From the NCBI GenBank assembly GCA_013696785.1, contig JACCXW010000266.1, positions 1 to 8,281 on the forward strand: DNA of 8,281 nucleotides, read 5' to 3'. The notes beneath the pieces are model-generated. The model was given only the letters and a program-made list of their open reading frames with translations. It did not search any database and was not told the origin of the DNA. A program made the position numbers and the translations under genes. This document shows, piece by piece, positions 1-5,700 of the stretch; the first letter of the stretch is position 1, and every line of letters starts with the position of its first letter. This stretch comes from Geodermatophilaceae bacterium (lineage in GTDB: Bacteria > Actinomycetota > Actinomycetes > Mycobacteriales > Geodermatophilaceae).

Positions 1-782
1 GTCCAGTTGGCGCCCCCATCCGTACTCACCGAGACCAATCCGGTCGCCGCGGTTGCAGCGGCGACCACAAGATCCCCGTCCGATCCCATCGACGCGGACG
101 AGGGCAGATCGCCGGTCCCGGCTGCCGGTTGGCGGGGCAACGGGTGCTGTTCCAGCGTGTTCGGATCGATCCACGAGAGAAGGGCCGAGCACGGCGGGGT
201 GCAGGCTGGGTCGAGATCTCCGACCAGCACGACTCCGGCCGGCACAGGAGCCGGCTCAGCTCGGGTGGTGGGGACCTGCGCCCATGACCGGCCCCCGTCG
301 AACGAGCGGACCACGCTGCCGGCCGAGATCTGGTCGAGCAGGATGAGTTCGAACTCAGACTGGGCCACCAGTCCGGAGAACTCGTCGGCGTACGGCGGGA
401 TCAGCGCCCGGCCCTCCCAGTTGGACCCGCCGTCCAGCGTGGCGAGAATCCGCCGGGAACACGGACCGCTGCCAGTCGACTGGGAGCAGACTTCTTGCAC
501 CATGAAGCCGTGATCGTCGTCGGCGAAGGTCAGCTGATCGACGTGGTCCGGACGATCGGGCGGCGCCGGTGTGGGCTCGGTCGCCCTGGCCGTCGACGTG
601 TCCGCGGCGTGCGATTCAGGAGTGGGGCCAGCCGTCTCGTCCGGAGTGGAACCGAGGACACTCCAGCCGACGAGCGCGAGCACGGCGACAGCCGCCACCG
701 CGATCCATCTGCTCGGACGCTGCGGCGGGCCGCTGTCGAGGACGTCCTCGCGCGGTTCGAGTGCGTCCCCGATGTGGGTCAC
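1..782 (-). CDS. Membrane-anchored Asp-box (BNR) repeat protein, 3' end outside window
   Basis: This is a leftward open frame of 260 codons that runs off the left edge, so the C-terminus is missing. The GTG at 780-782 is chosen because an in-frame stop lies a short way upstream with no other start between. Residues 1-25 are polar and probably cytoplasmic; residues 26-44 (RWIAVAAVAVLALVGWSVLG region) form one hydrophobic helix, a signal anchor. A Thr/Pro/Ala/Glu-rich stalk follows to about residue 80. The rest has three sialidase-type Asp-box motifs: TLDGGSNW (115-122), SFDGGRSW (160-167) and STDGGANW (253-260). Such boxes mark beta-propeller blades in sialidase and photosystem-stability-factor-like families. 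Cysteines 99/108 and 194/198 could form disulfides outside the cell. Substrate and function are unknown; no sialidase catalytic residues can be assigned from this part. It lies 39 bases downstream of gcvT and may be co-transcribed with it. Confidence 0.8.
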   Translation of the reverse strand, partial: MTHIGDALEPREDVLDSGPPQRPSRWIAVAAVAVLALVGWSVLGSTPDETAGPTPESHAADTSTARATEPTPAPPDRPDHVDQLTFADDDHGFMVQEVCSQSTGSGPCSRRILATLDGGSNWEGRALIPPYADEFSGLVAQSEFELILLDQISAGSVVRSFDGGRSWAQVPTTRAEPAPVPAGVVLVGDLDPACTPPCSALLSWIDPNTLEQHPLPRQPAAGTGDLPSSASMGSDGDLVVAAATAATGLVSVSTDGGANW

Positions 783-821
783 GGCACGACTATCCCCGTC
801 GTGGCCGGCCGAGACAACCGC

Positions 822-1913
822 TCAGCGCACGTGAGACTCGACGAAGGGCGGCTTCAGCACACGCATGACGGCGGCCTTGCCGCGCACGTCCACGGCCACT
901 TCGTCGTCGGCGGCTACGCCGGCGTTCCGGTTCAGCAACGCCAGGCCGATGCCCCGGCGAAGCGTGGGTGAGAACGTCCCGCTCGTCACTTCGCCGATCG
1001 TCGTGCCGTCGTCGGCCACTACCGGCATGTGCGCCCGCGGAATGCCGCGGTCGATGGCTTCCAAGCCCCACAGGAGGCGGGCTGGTTTCGCCGCCCGCTC
1101 GGCGGCCAGGACATCACGGCCCCAGAACGCCGGCTTTCCCCACCCGACCGCCCACCCACTGCGCGCCTGGTTGGGCGTGATGGACAGCGACAGGTCCTGC
1201 CCGTGCAGCGGGTAGCCCATCTCCGTGCGGAGGGTGTCGCGCGCACCGAGGCCGCACGGAGCCGCACCGGCACCGAGGATCGCCTCCCACAGCGGTACGG
1301 CGTCGTCCCAGCCGACGATCAGTTCGTAGCCGTGTTCGCCGGTGTATCCGGTCCGGCAGATGATCACGTCCCGGCCGTCGTACTTCGCGTGCGCGAAGCG
1401 CATGTAGTCGTGATCGTGAGGCAGTTCGAGCCGCTGCATGACGTCAGGCGAGTTCGGGCCCTGCACCGCTAGGACAGCCCACTGCTCGTGCTCGTCGGTG
1501 ACCGTCACTCCGTCCGGCGCCGCGGCCCGCAGGCGTCGGACGACCTCGGCGGTGTTGGCCGCGTTCGGGACCAGGAAGACGTTCTCCGGACGGAACAGGT
1601 ACGCGATCAGGTCGTCGACCACCCCCCCGCTGGCCTCGTCACAGCACAGCGTGTACTGCGCCTGCCCGGGCTCGATCCGGCCGAGATCGTTCGTCAGGCA
1701 GGCGTTGACGAAATCGGCCGCACCGTCTCCGGCGACCATCGCCTTGCCGAGGTGCGAGACGTCGAACACCCCGACGTTTTCACGAACGGCCGCGTGCTCT
1801 TTAAGTACGCCGCCGCCGGAGGCGGTGTACTCGATCGGCATCTCCCAACCGCCGAAGTCGGCCATCTTCGCGCCCAGCGCCACGTGCTGCTCATGCAAGG
1901 GGGATCTGCGCAT
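822..1913 (-). CDS. gcvT: Aminomethyltransferase, glycine cleavage system T-protein
   Basis: GcvT moves the one-carbon unit from aminomethyl-lipoyl H-protein to tetrahydrofolate, releasing ammonia and giving 5,10-methylene-THF, in the cytosol. The 363-residue product has the usual family length. Diagnostic stretches are FGGWEMPIEY (20-29), VFDVSHLGK (49-57), GGVVDDLIAY (96-105), which places Asp101 at the position of the catalytic Asp of E. coli GcvT, GYTGEHGYEL in the middle, and the actinobacterial-type GWAVGWGKPAFWGRD segment ahead of the C-terminal barrel. The ATG at 1911-1913 matches the usual N-terminus (SPLHEQHVALGAKMADFGG). There is no convincing Shine-Dalgarno upstream, but a TANNNT box sits six bases away, so translation may be leaderless. 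The partner L-protein could be the lpdA product encoded in this window; gcvH and gcvP are not here. Confidence 0.97.
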   Translation of the reverse strand: MRRSPLHEQHVALGAKMADFGGWEMPIEYTASGGGVLKEHAAVRENVGVFDVSHLGKAMVAGDGAADFVNACLTNDLGRIEPGQAQYTLCCDEASGGVVDDLIAYLFRPENVFLVPNAANTAEVVRRLRAAAPDGVTVTDEHEQWAVLAVQGPNSPDVMQRLELPHDHDYMRFAHAKYDGRDVIICRTGYTGEHGYELIVGWDDAVPLWEAILGAGAAPCGLGARDTLRTEMGYPLHGQDLSLSITPNQARSGWAVGWGKPAFWGRDVLAAERAAKPARLLWGLEAIDRGIPRAHMPVVADDGTTIGEVTSGTFSPTLRRGIGLALLNRNAGVAADDEVAVDVRGKAAVMRVLKPPFVESHVR

Positions 1914-1919
1914 GCGTGC

Positions 1920-1925
1920 ACGCTA
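1920..1925 (-). promoter_or_regulatory. Candidate -10 box for leaderless gcvT
   Basis: Read leftward, TAGCGT fits the actinobacterial -10 pattern TANNNT and lies exactly six bases before the gcvT ATG, so transcription would begin at or next to the start codon. No recognisable -35 element is at the right spacing, which is common for actinobacterial promoters. The gap to the divergent pepA is only 87 bases (1914-2000). I found no good -10/-35 pair for pepA there; TTGCAC at 1974 lacks a partner. Confidence 0.35.
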
Positions 1926-2000
1926 TCGCCAGCGCCCGAGCCGCCCGGGGCTAGCATCCGGACGACAAATCCGTTGCACACACGAACGATCGGACCGCTG

Positions 2001-3509
2001 GTGACCGCACTGACGCTGACTGACGCCGACCTCGCCGACCTCGCTGCCGACGCGGTGGTGATCGGCGTGCTGAACGGAGCGGCCGGGCCGTCCCTGGCTC
2101 CCGGGTCGGAGGCCGTCGACGCCGCGCTCGGAGGTGGGCTGCTCGCCGCGCTGGGCGCGCTCGGCGCCACCGGCGCCGAGGACGAGGTCGTGAAGCTGGC
2201 CACCCTCGGAGCGTTGAAGACGCCGGTGGTCGCGGCCGCCGGCCTCGGCCAACACACAGGTGCGGTCACCGACGAAGCAGTCCGCCGGGCGGCCGGCGCA
2301 GCCAGTCGTGCGCTCGGCGGCCGGGCGACCGTCGTGTCCACGTTGGCGCTCGTCAACGGCGAGCCCACAGCAGACCTGCTTCAGGCAGTGGGCGAGGGAT
2401 CGCTGCTGGGGGCGTACGAGTTCAGCGTCTACAAGAGCAAGGCCGCGCCGGCGCATCGACGACCGCCGAGCGCCGTGCGGCTCGCCGTACCGTCTGCCAA
2501 GGACCGCGGGGCGAAGACCGCCGCCAAGCGCGCGAGCGCCGTCGTAGACGCCGTCACGCTGTGCCGGGATCTCATCAACACAGCACCGAACGACCTCTAC
2601 CCGGCCTCGTTCGCCGCCCGGGCAGACAGAGCCGGTGCCGCGGCCGGGTTGACCGTGGAGGTGCTGGACGAGAAGGCGCTGAAGAAGGGCGGGTACGGCG
2701 GGATCCTCGGCGTCGGGATGGGCTCCTCGCGCCCGCCGCGACTCGTCCGGATGTCGTACAAGGGCCGCGGCGCCAAGACCAGGTTGGCGCTGGTCGGTAA
2801 GGGCATCACATTCGACACCGGCGGCATCTCCATCAAGCCGGCCGCGTCGATGGAGAACATGAAGAGCGACATGAGCGGAGCGGCGGCGATCGTGTCCACG
2901 ATGACACTGATCGCGGCGCTCAAGCTCCCGATCGAGGTGGTCGCGACTGTGCCGATGGCCGAGAACATGCCCGGCGGGGCGGCGTACCGGCCGGCGGACG
3001 TCCTGAAATTCCGCAACGGCACCATGGCCGAGATTCTCAACACGGACGCCGAGGGCCGGGTGGTGCTCGCCGACGCAATCGCGCGCGCCTGTGAGGATTC
3101 ACCCGCCTACCTCGTCGAGACGTCCACGCTGACCGGCGCGCAGGTGGTCGCTCTCGGCCTGCGCACGGCAGGCGTGATGGGCAGCGACGACCTCCGGGAA
3201 CGGGTGCTCGCAGCGGGGCGACGCAGCGGTGAGGGGATGTGGGGGATGCCGCTGCCGCCGGAGGTGCGAACGGGCCTGGACTCCACGGTGGCCGACTTCG
3301 CCAACGTCGGCGACCGCAGCGGCGGGATGCTGGCCGGCGGGCACTTCTTGTCCGAGTTCGTCACCGACGGCATCCAGTGGGCGCACATCGACATCGCCGG
3401 CCCGGCGTACAACACCGGCTCGCCGTGGGGTTACACGCACAAGGGCGGCACCGGCGTCCCGGTGCGGACGCTGCTCGAACTCATCGAGGACATTGCGGAG
3501 AACGGCTAA
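2001..3509 (+). CDS. pepA: Leucyl aminopeptidase, peptidase family M17
   Basis: This is a dinuclear-metal cytosolic aminopeptidase that releases N-terminal residues from peptides, generally in the last steps of protein turnover. The 502-residue product (GTG start at 2001) has the family's normal length: a variable N-terminal domain to about residue 160 and a conserved C-terminal catalytic domain. All expected active-site residues are present with a constant offset of -3 from E. coli PepA: metal ligands Lys267 and Asp272 in GKGITFDTGG, Asp290 in MKSDMSG, Asp349 and Glu351 in NTDAEGR, with catalytic Lys279 and Arg353. The open frame extends upstream to 1488, but that part is the antisense of gcvT and is not coding; the N-terminal TALTLTDADLADLAADAVVIGV is typical of the family. 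The Shine-Dalgarno is weak. An amidohydrolase gene follows after 45 bases, so an operon is likely. E. coli PepA also binds DNA; nothing here shows whether this one does. Confidence 0.96.
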   Translation: MTALTLTDADLADLAADAVVIGVLNGAAGPSLAPGSEAVDAALGGGLLAALGALGATGAEDEVVKLATLGALKTPVVAAAGLGQHTGAVTDEAVRRAAGAASRALGGRATVVSTLALVNGEPTADLLQAVGEGSLLGAYEFSVYKSKAAPAHRRPPSAVRLAVPSAKDRGAKTAAKRASAVVDAVTLCRDLINTAPNDLYPASFAARADRAGAAAGLTVEVLDEKALKKGGYGGILGVGMGSSRPPRLVRMSYKGRGAKTRLALVGKGITFDTGGISIKPAASMENMKSDMSGAAAIVSTMTLIAALKLPIEVVATVPMAENMPGGAAYRPADVLKFRNGTMAEILNTDAEGRVVLADAIARACEDSPAYLVETSTLTGAQVVALGLRTAGVMGSDDLRERVLAAGRRSGEGMWGMPLPPEVRTGLDSTVADFANVGDRSGGMLAGGHFLSEFVTDGIQWAHIDIAGPAYNTGSPWGYTHKGGTGVPVRTLLELIEDIAENG

Positions 3510-3542
3510 GGCCATCGGCTGGTGGTCCCCGCCGTAGCCGGC

Positions 3543-3548
3543 AGGAGG
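3543..3548 (+). promoter_or_regulatory. Ribosome binding site fixing the amidohydrolase start
   Basis: AGGAGG is a full Shine-Dalgarno match, six bases before the GTG at 3555. It decides the start over an in-frame GTG at 3522, which has no such site and would add eleven residues without family resemblance. Confidence 0.85.
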
Positions 3549-3554
3549 ATTGCT

Positions 3555-4736
3555 GTGCGCGGATACCGAGCAGACACGGCGTTCGACGGCGAGCGCCGTC
3601 TCACCGGCGGGGTCCTGGTCCTGGTCGAGGACAGCAGCATCGTCGGAATCGAGCCGGGGTTGTCGGCCGCACCGGCCGGCTGCGAGGTGACCCACTTCCC
3701 AGGGACGACGCTGCTGCCCGGCCTCATCGACACCCACGTGCACCTATGCGGCGACAGCAGCCCCCGGGCTCTGGATCGGCTGCCCGGACTGAGTCCCTCC
3801 GAACTCGACGACGCCATCGAGGCGGCGAAGCGCCGAACGCTTGCGGTAGGCGTCACATCCGTGCGCGATCTCGGCGACCAGGAGTGGGCGGTTGTGGACC
3901 GTCACCGGGGCGCCGGTGACGGACCGACCGTAGTCGCGTCCGGGCCGCCCATCACCTCGCTCAGGGGCCACTGCTGGTCCATGGGCGGGGAGGCCGCCGG
4001 CACCGCTGCACTGCGACAGGCGGTGCGCGACAGGTCTGACCGCGGTGCCGACATCGTCAAGATCATGGCCAGTGGCGGAGTGTTGACGCCAGGCACCGAC
4101 GTGCTCGCCTGCCAGTTCTCCGTAGAGGAATTGCGAGCCGTTGTCGAGGAGGCACACGACGTCGGTCTCGGCGTCACTGCGCACGCGCACGGCCTGCCTG
4201 CGGTCGAACAGTGCGTGGCAGCCGAGGTGGACGGGATAGAGCATTGCTCGTGCCTCGTCACCGGCGGCTTCAGGACGCCTCCGGAGCTCGCAGCTGCCCT
4301 TGCGGCCGCCGGCATTGCGGTCTGCCCGACATTGGGGGTGGCAAGCGGCGTCGAACCTCCCCCGCAGCTCAAGGCTCTGATGGAGGCCACCGGCGCGACG
4401 GTGGAGGGACGTCGTGGGCACTTCGGCAAGCTCTACCGCGCCGGCGTGACCCTCATCAGCGGGGGGGATTCGGGTATCAGCCCAGGCAAGCCGCACGGGA
4501 TCCTGCCGAACGCCGTCGCCGACCTCACCGACTGTGGCGTCCCGACCGCCGATGCGCTGACCTCGGCAACGAGTCTCGCCGCCTGGGCGTGCGGACTCGG
4601 GGAGCGGACCGGGCGGCTGCGCGCCGGTCTCGACGCGGACCTGCTGATCGTGGACGGCGATCCACTGCTCGACATCGCGGCGCTGACCCGGGTCCGAAAA
4701 GTCGTCTCCCGCGGTCGCGACGTCGACATTGCCTGA
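3555..4736 (+). CDS. Metal-dependent amidohydrolase, Xaa-Pro dipeptidase / imidazolonepropionase-like
   Basis: The 393-residue product belongs to the amidohydrolase superfamily, in the group annotated as imidazolonepropionase-related or prolidase-like hydrolases. Visible metal-site residues, counted from the GTG at 3555, are His61 and His63 in DTHVHL, Lys169 in IVKIMASGG (the probable carboxylated bridging lysine), His210 in TAHAHG, His230 in GIEHCSC and Asp305 in SGGDSG. Small beta-sandwich parts flank the barrel: the N-terminal GVLVLVEDSSIVGIEPG and the C-terminal GRLRAGLDADLLIVDGDPL, both typical. Characterised relatives with this lysine-bridged site cleave C-terminal Pro, Arg or Lys from dipeptides or N-acyl amino acids, so a peptide-like substrate is plausible; the exact substrate cannot be read from the sequence. 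There is no signal peptide, so it is cytosolic. Its place 45 bases after pepA supports a joint role in peptide degradation (inference). A small hairpin overlaps its stop codon. Confidence 0.88.
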   Translation: MRGYRADTAFDGERRLTGGVLVLVEDSSIVGIEPGLSAAPAGCEVTHFPGTTLLPGLIDTHVHLCGDSSPRALDRLPGLSPSELDDAIEAAKRRTLAVGVTSVRDLGDQEWAVVDRHRGAGDGPTVVASGPPITSLRGHCWSMGGEAAGTAALRQAVRDRSDRGADIVKIMASGGVLTPGTDVLACQFSVEELRAVVEEAHDVGLGVTAHAHGLPAVEQCVAAEVDGIEHCSCLVTGGFRTPPELAAALAAAGIAVCPTLGVASGVEPPPQLKALMEATGATVEGRRGHFGKLYRAGVTLISGGDSGISPGKPHGILPNAVADLTDCGVPTADALTSATSLAAWACGLGERTGRLRAGLDADLLIVDGDPLLDIAALTRVRKVVSRGRDVDIA

Positions 4737-4745
4737 CACTCAGGC
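4731..4745 (+). other. Small hairpin over the amidohydrolase stop codon
   Basis: GCCTGA-CAC-TCAGGC is a perfect six-base-pair stem with a three-base loop that includes the TGA stop (4734-4736). A second short stem, GCCGG-GCA-CCGGC, follows at 4748-4760. Neither has a T-run, so this is at most a weak terminator or a 3'-end stabiliser before the next gene. Confidence 0.35.
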
Positions 4746-4769
4746 TCGCCGGGCACCGGCCGGCTCGGG

Positions 4770-4775
4770 CAGAAT
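4770..4775 (+). promoter_or_regulatory. Candidate -10 box for the small gene at 4782
   Basis: CAGAAT resembles an actinobacterial -10 element (one mismatch to TANNNT) and lies six bases before the ATG at 4782. No Shine-Dalgarno is present upstream of this gene. The spacing fits a leaderless transcript starting at the A of the ATG. No -35 element can be named. Confidence 0.25.
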
Positions 4776-4781
4776 GCGTCG

Positions 4782-5132
4782 ATGCCGACCTACTCGGTCA
4801 ATGACCTTGCGGTGGCTCGGGCCAAGCGCCTGATCGAGGCCCGCCAGTACGTGCTCAACAGCGACTGGGGAGACGTACAACCCCGCGCCGCCGACGAGAA
4901 CATCTTCCTCGAGTCACATTCGTGGGATGAGTACTCCGAATGGCATCTCGGGCTGACGGAAGGCGCGACGGAGGAGACGAAGGCGAGGTACGGGTTCGGC
5001 TACGGCGACTTCCGGCGGATTCACCGGACCGGCCTGATCGCCTGCCACTACCGGGCCGCCGAATGGCGCCACAAGGACATCGAACTCGTGGCGCATGAGC
5101 TTCTCCAGCTGCTGGACAAGAAGAGCGGCTAG
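4782..5132 (+). CDS. Small conserved actinobacterial protein of unknown function
   Basis: The 116-residue product is soluble, without signal peptide or membrane segment. It opens with a probable helix (VNDLAVARAKRLIEARQYVLNSDWG, residues 6-30). The centre is unusually rich in Trp, Tyr and His: HSWDEYSEWHLGL (46-58), TKARYGFGYGDFRR (66-79) and IHRTGLIACHYRAAEWRHKDIE (80-101). It ends in another probable helix with a basic tail. From memory, proteins with the W-x-x-Y-x-x-WHLGL and YGDFRR-x-HR pattern occur widely in actinobacteria as uncharacterised short proteins; I know no function and assign none. The invariant-looking His, Glu and Arg residues could mark a binding site. The gene starts 45 bases after the amidohydrolase stop and may use its own leaderless promoter. 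It ends just before the large palindrome at 5136. Confidence 0.85.
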   Translation: MPTYSVNDLAVARAKRLIEARQYVLNSDWGDVQPRAADENIFLESHSWDEYSEWHLGLTEGATEETKARYGFGYGDFRRIHRTGLIACHYRAAEWRHKDIELVAHELLQLLDKKSG

Positions 5133-5135
5133 TCA

Positions 5136-5194
5136 CCGCGATGATCATGGGATTCGGCCGGTCCTGGCCGGGCTGATCCCATGATCATCCGCGG
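5136..5194. terminator. Nested palindrome between convergent genes, probable bidirectional terminator
   Basis: ATGATCATGGGAT (5141-5153) is perfectly complementary to ATCCCATGATCAT (5176-5188). The stem extends outward by CCGCG (5136-5140) pairing with CGCGG (5190-5194), with one bulged C at 5189. Inside it a second stem, CGGCC (5155-5159) with GGCCG (5166-5170), closes a six-base loop. The structure begins three bases after the stop of the rightward gene and lies 13 bases beyond the stop of the leftward gene, the expected place for a terminator serving both strands. No T-run follows on either strand. Each arm also contains the eight-base palindrome ATGATCAT (5141-5148 and 5181-5188), 40 bases apart, so a dispersed repeat or protein-binding site is an alternative reading. 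Confidence 0.7.
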
Positions 5195-5207
5195 GTGTGC
5201 CGGCGGG

Positions 5208-5570
5208 TCAGGAAGGGCGGTCGACCTCGGGCACGCCGGTGTCGCCGGCTTCCTTGCGCTTGCGGGTCCACTCGCGCATCTTCTCCGGGTAGCCGACGGC
5301 CTCGACGTCGTACACCGGGATGCCCAGCTTGTTCCCGAACTTGCGGATGACCTCGGCGTTGGGTACCCGCCGCCGGGTCCACTCCCCGTCGGCGGCCACG
5401 AGTACAACGGTCATCTCGGTTACGGCGGTCTTGGGCTCGATGTAGGCCTCGACCCCCTGCCGCGACTTGGCGAACTGCATCAGATGTCCGCCTTCACCGC
5501 CGCCGCCTCCACCACCCTTGCCCTGACCGCCACCGCCCACCGCGGACTTCAGCCTATTCAGCAGTCCCAC
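5208..5570 (-). CDS. Small conserved protein with glycine-rich linker, function unknown
   Basis: The 120-residue product starts at the GTG 5568-5570. A consensus AGGAGG (forward CCTCCT, 5575-5580) sits four bases upstream, so the longer open frame reaching to 5735 is not used. Residues 1-11 (VGLLNRLKSAV) look like a short amphipathic helix. Residues 12-28 are a glycine tract with 14 Gly of 17. The rest is a compact alpha/beta domain with HLMQFAKSRQGVEAYIEPKTAVTEMTVVLVAADGEWTRRRV (29-69) and IPVYDVEAVGYPEKMREWTRKRKEAG (84-109). Related actinobacterial proteins are, as I recall, sometimes labelled oxidoreductase, but no cofactor-binding motif is visible and that label looks unfounded. There is no signal peptide or membrane segment. 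It is divergent from lpdA and convergent with the gene at 4782, so it is transcribed alone. Confidence 0.85.
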   Translation of the reverse strand: MGLLNRLKSAVGGGGQGKGGGGGGGEGGHLMQFAKSRQGVEAYIEPKTAVTEMTVVLVAADGEWTRRRVPNAEVIRKFGNKLGIPVYDVEAVGYPEKMREWTRKRKEAGDTGVPEVDRPS

Positions 5571-5574
5571 TGGT

Positions 5575-5580
5575 CCTCCT
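5575..5580 (-). promoter_or_regulatory. Ribosome binding site fixing the start at 5570
   Basis: The minus-strand AGGAGG is a perfect Shine-Dalgarno, four bases from the GTG codon. It excludes upstream starts in the same frame. Confidence 0.85.
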
Positions 5581-5596
5581 CGTCTCGGTCGAGTGA

Positions 5597-5628
5597 AACC
5601 TACCCCCGCCGGGCCCCTGCCATAGCAA
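5597..5628 (-). promoter_or_regulatory. Candidate promoter for the glycine-rich protein gene
   Basis: Read leftward, TAGGTT (5602 to 5597) fits TANNNT, and TTGCTA (5628 to 5623) could act as a -35 element, though the 20-base spacer is longer than usual. It would leave a leader of about 20 bases containing the AGGAGG site. Confidence 0.35.
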
Positions 5629-5664
5629 GGGCAGCGGCCTTTCGCGCGCAGTTCACGCTGGTGA

Positions 5665-5670
5665 CAAGAT
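5665..5670 (+). promoter_or_regulatory. Weak candidate -10 box for lpdA
   Basis: CAAGAT in the divergent 130-base gap is the closest match to a -10 element at a suitable distance from lpdA, giving a leader of roughly 25 bases. There is no good -35. This is a weak call. Confidence 0.2.
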
Positions 5671-5690
5671 GGGCGGGCAGCCGACATTTC

Positions 5691-5696
5691 AGGAGA
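5691..5696 (+). promoter_or_regulatory. lpdA ribosome binding site
   Basis: AGGAGA lies four bases before the GTG at 5701 and supports this start, which gives the standard short tail ahead of the FAD motif. Confidence 0.75.
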
Positions 5697-5700
5697 ATCC

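Noticed and set aside
7..971. Plus-strand frames in the left 970 bases
   Set aside because: They are low-complexity Arg/Ser/Pro-rich sequences opposite the Asp-box protein and the end of gcvT, with no motifs or ribosome binding sites.
1908..1922. Overlapping palindromes CGCATGCG and CGTGCACG at the gcvT start
   Set aside because: They are too short to separate from chance in GC-rich DNA and partly lie within coding sequence; not called an operator.
1488..2000. N-terminal extension of the pepA reading frame over gcvT
   Set aside because: The stretch is antisense to conserved gcvT codons and resembles no M17 N-terminus; the GTG at 2001 gives the family-typical start and length.
3522..3554. 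Upstream GTG start for the amidohydrolase
   Set aside because: It has no ribosome binding site, while the in-frame GTG at 3555 has AGGAGG six bases ahead.
3744..4739. Long minus-strand frame opposite the amidohydrolase
   Set aside because: Same antisense effect; the plus-strand product carries a complete metal site.
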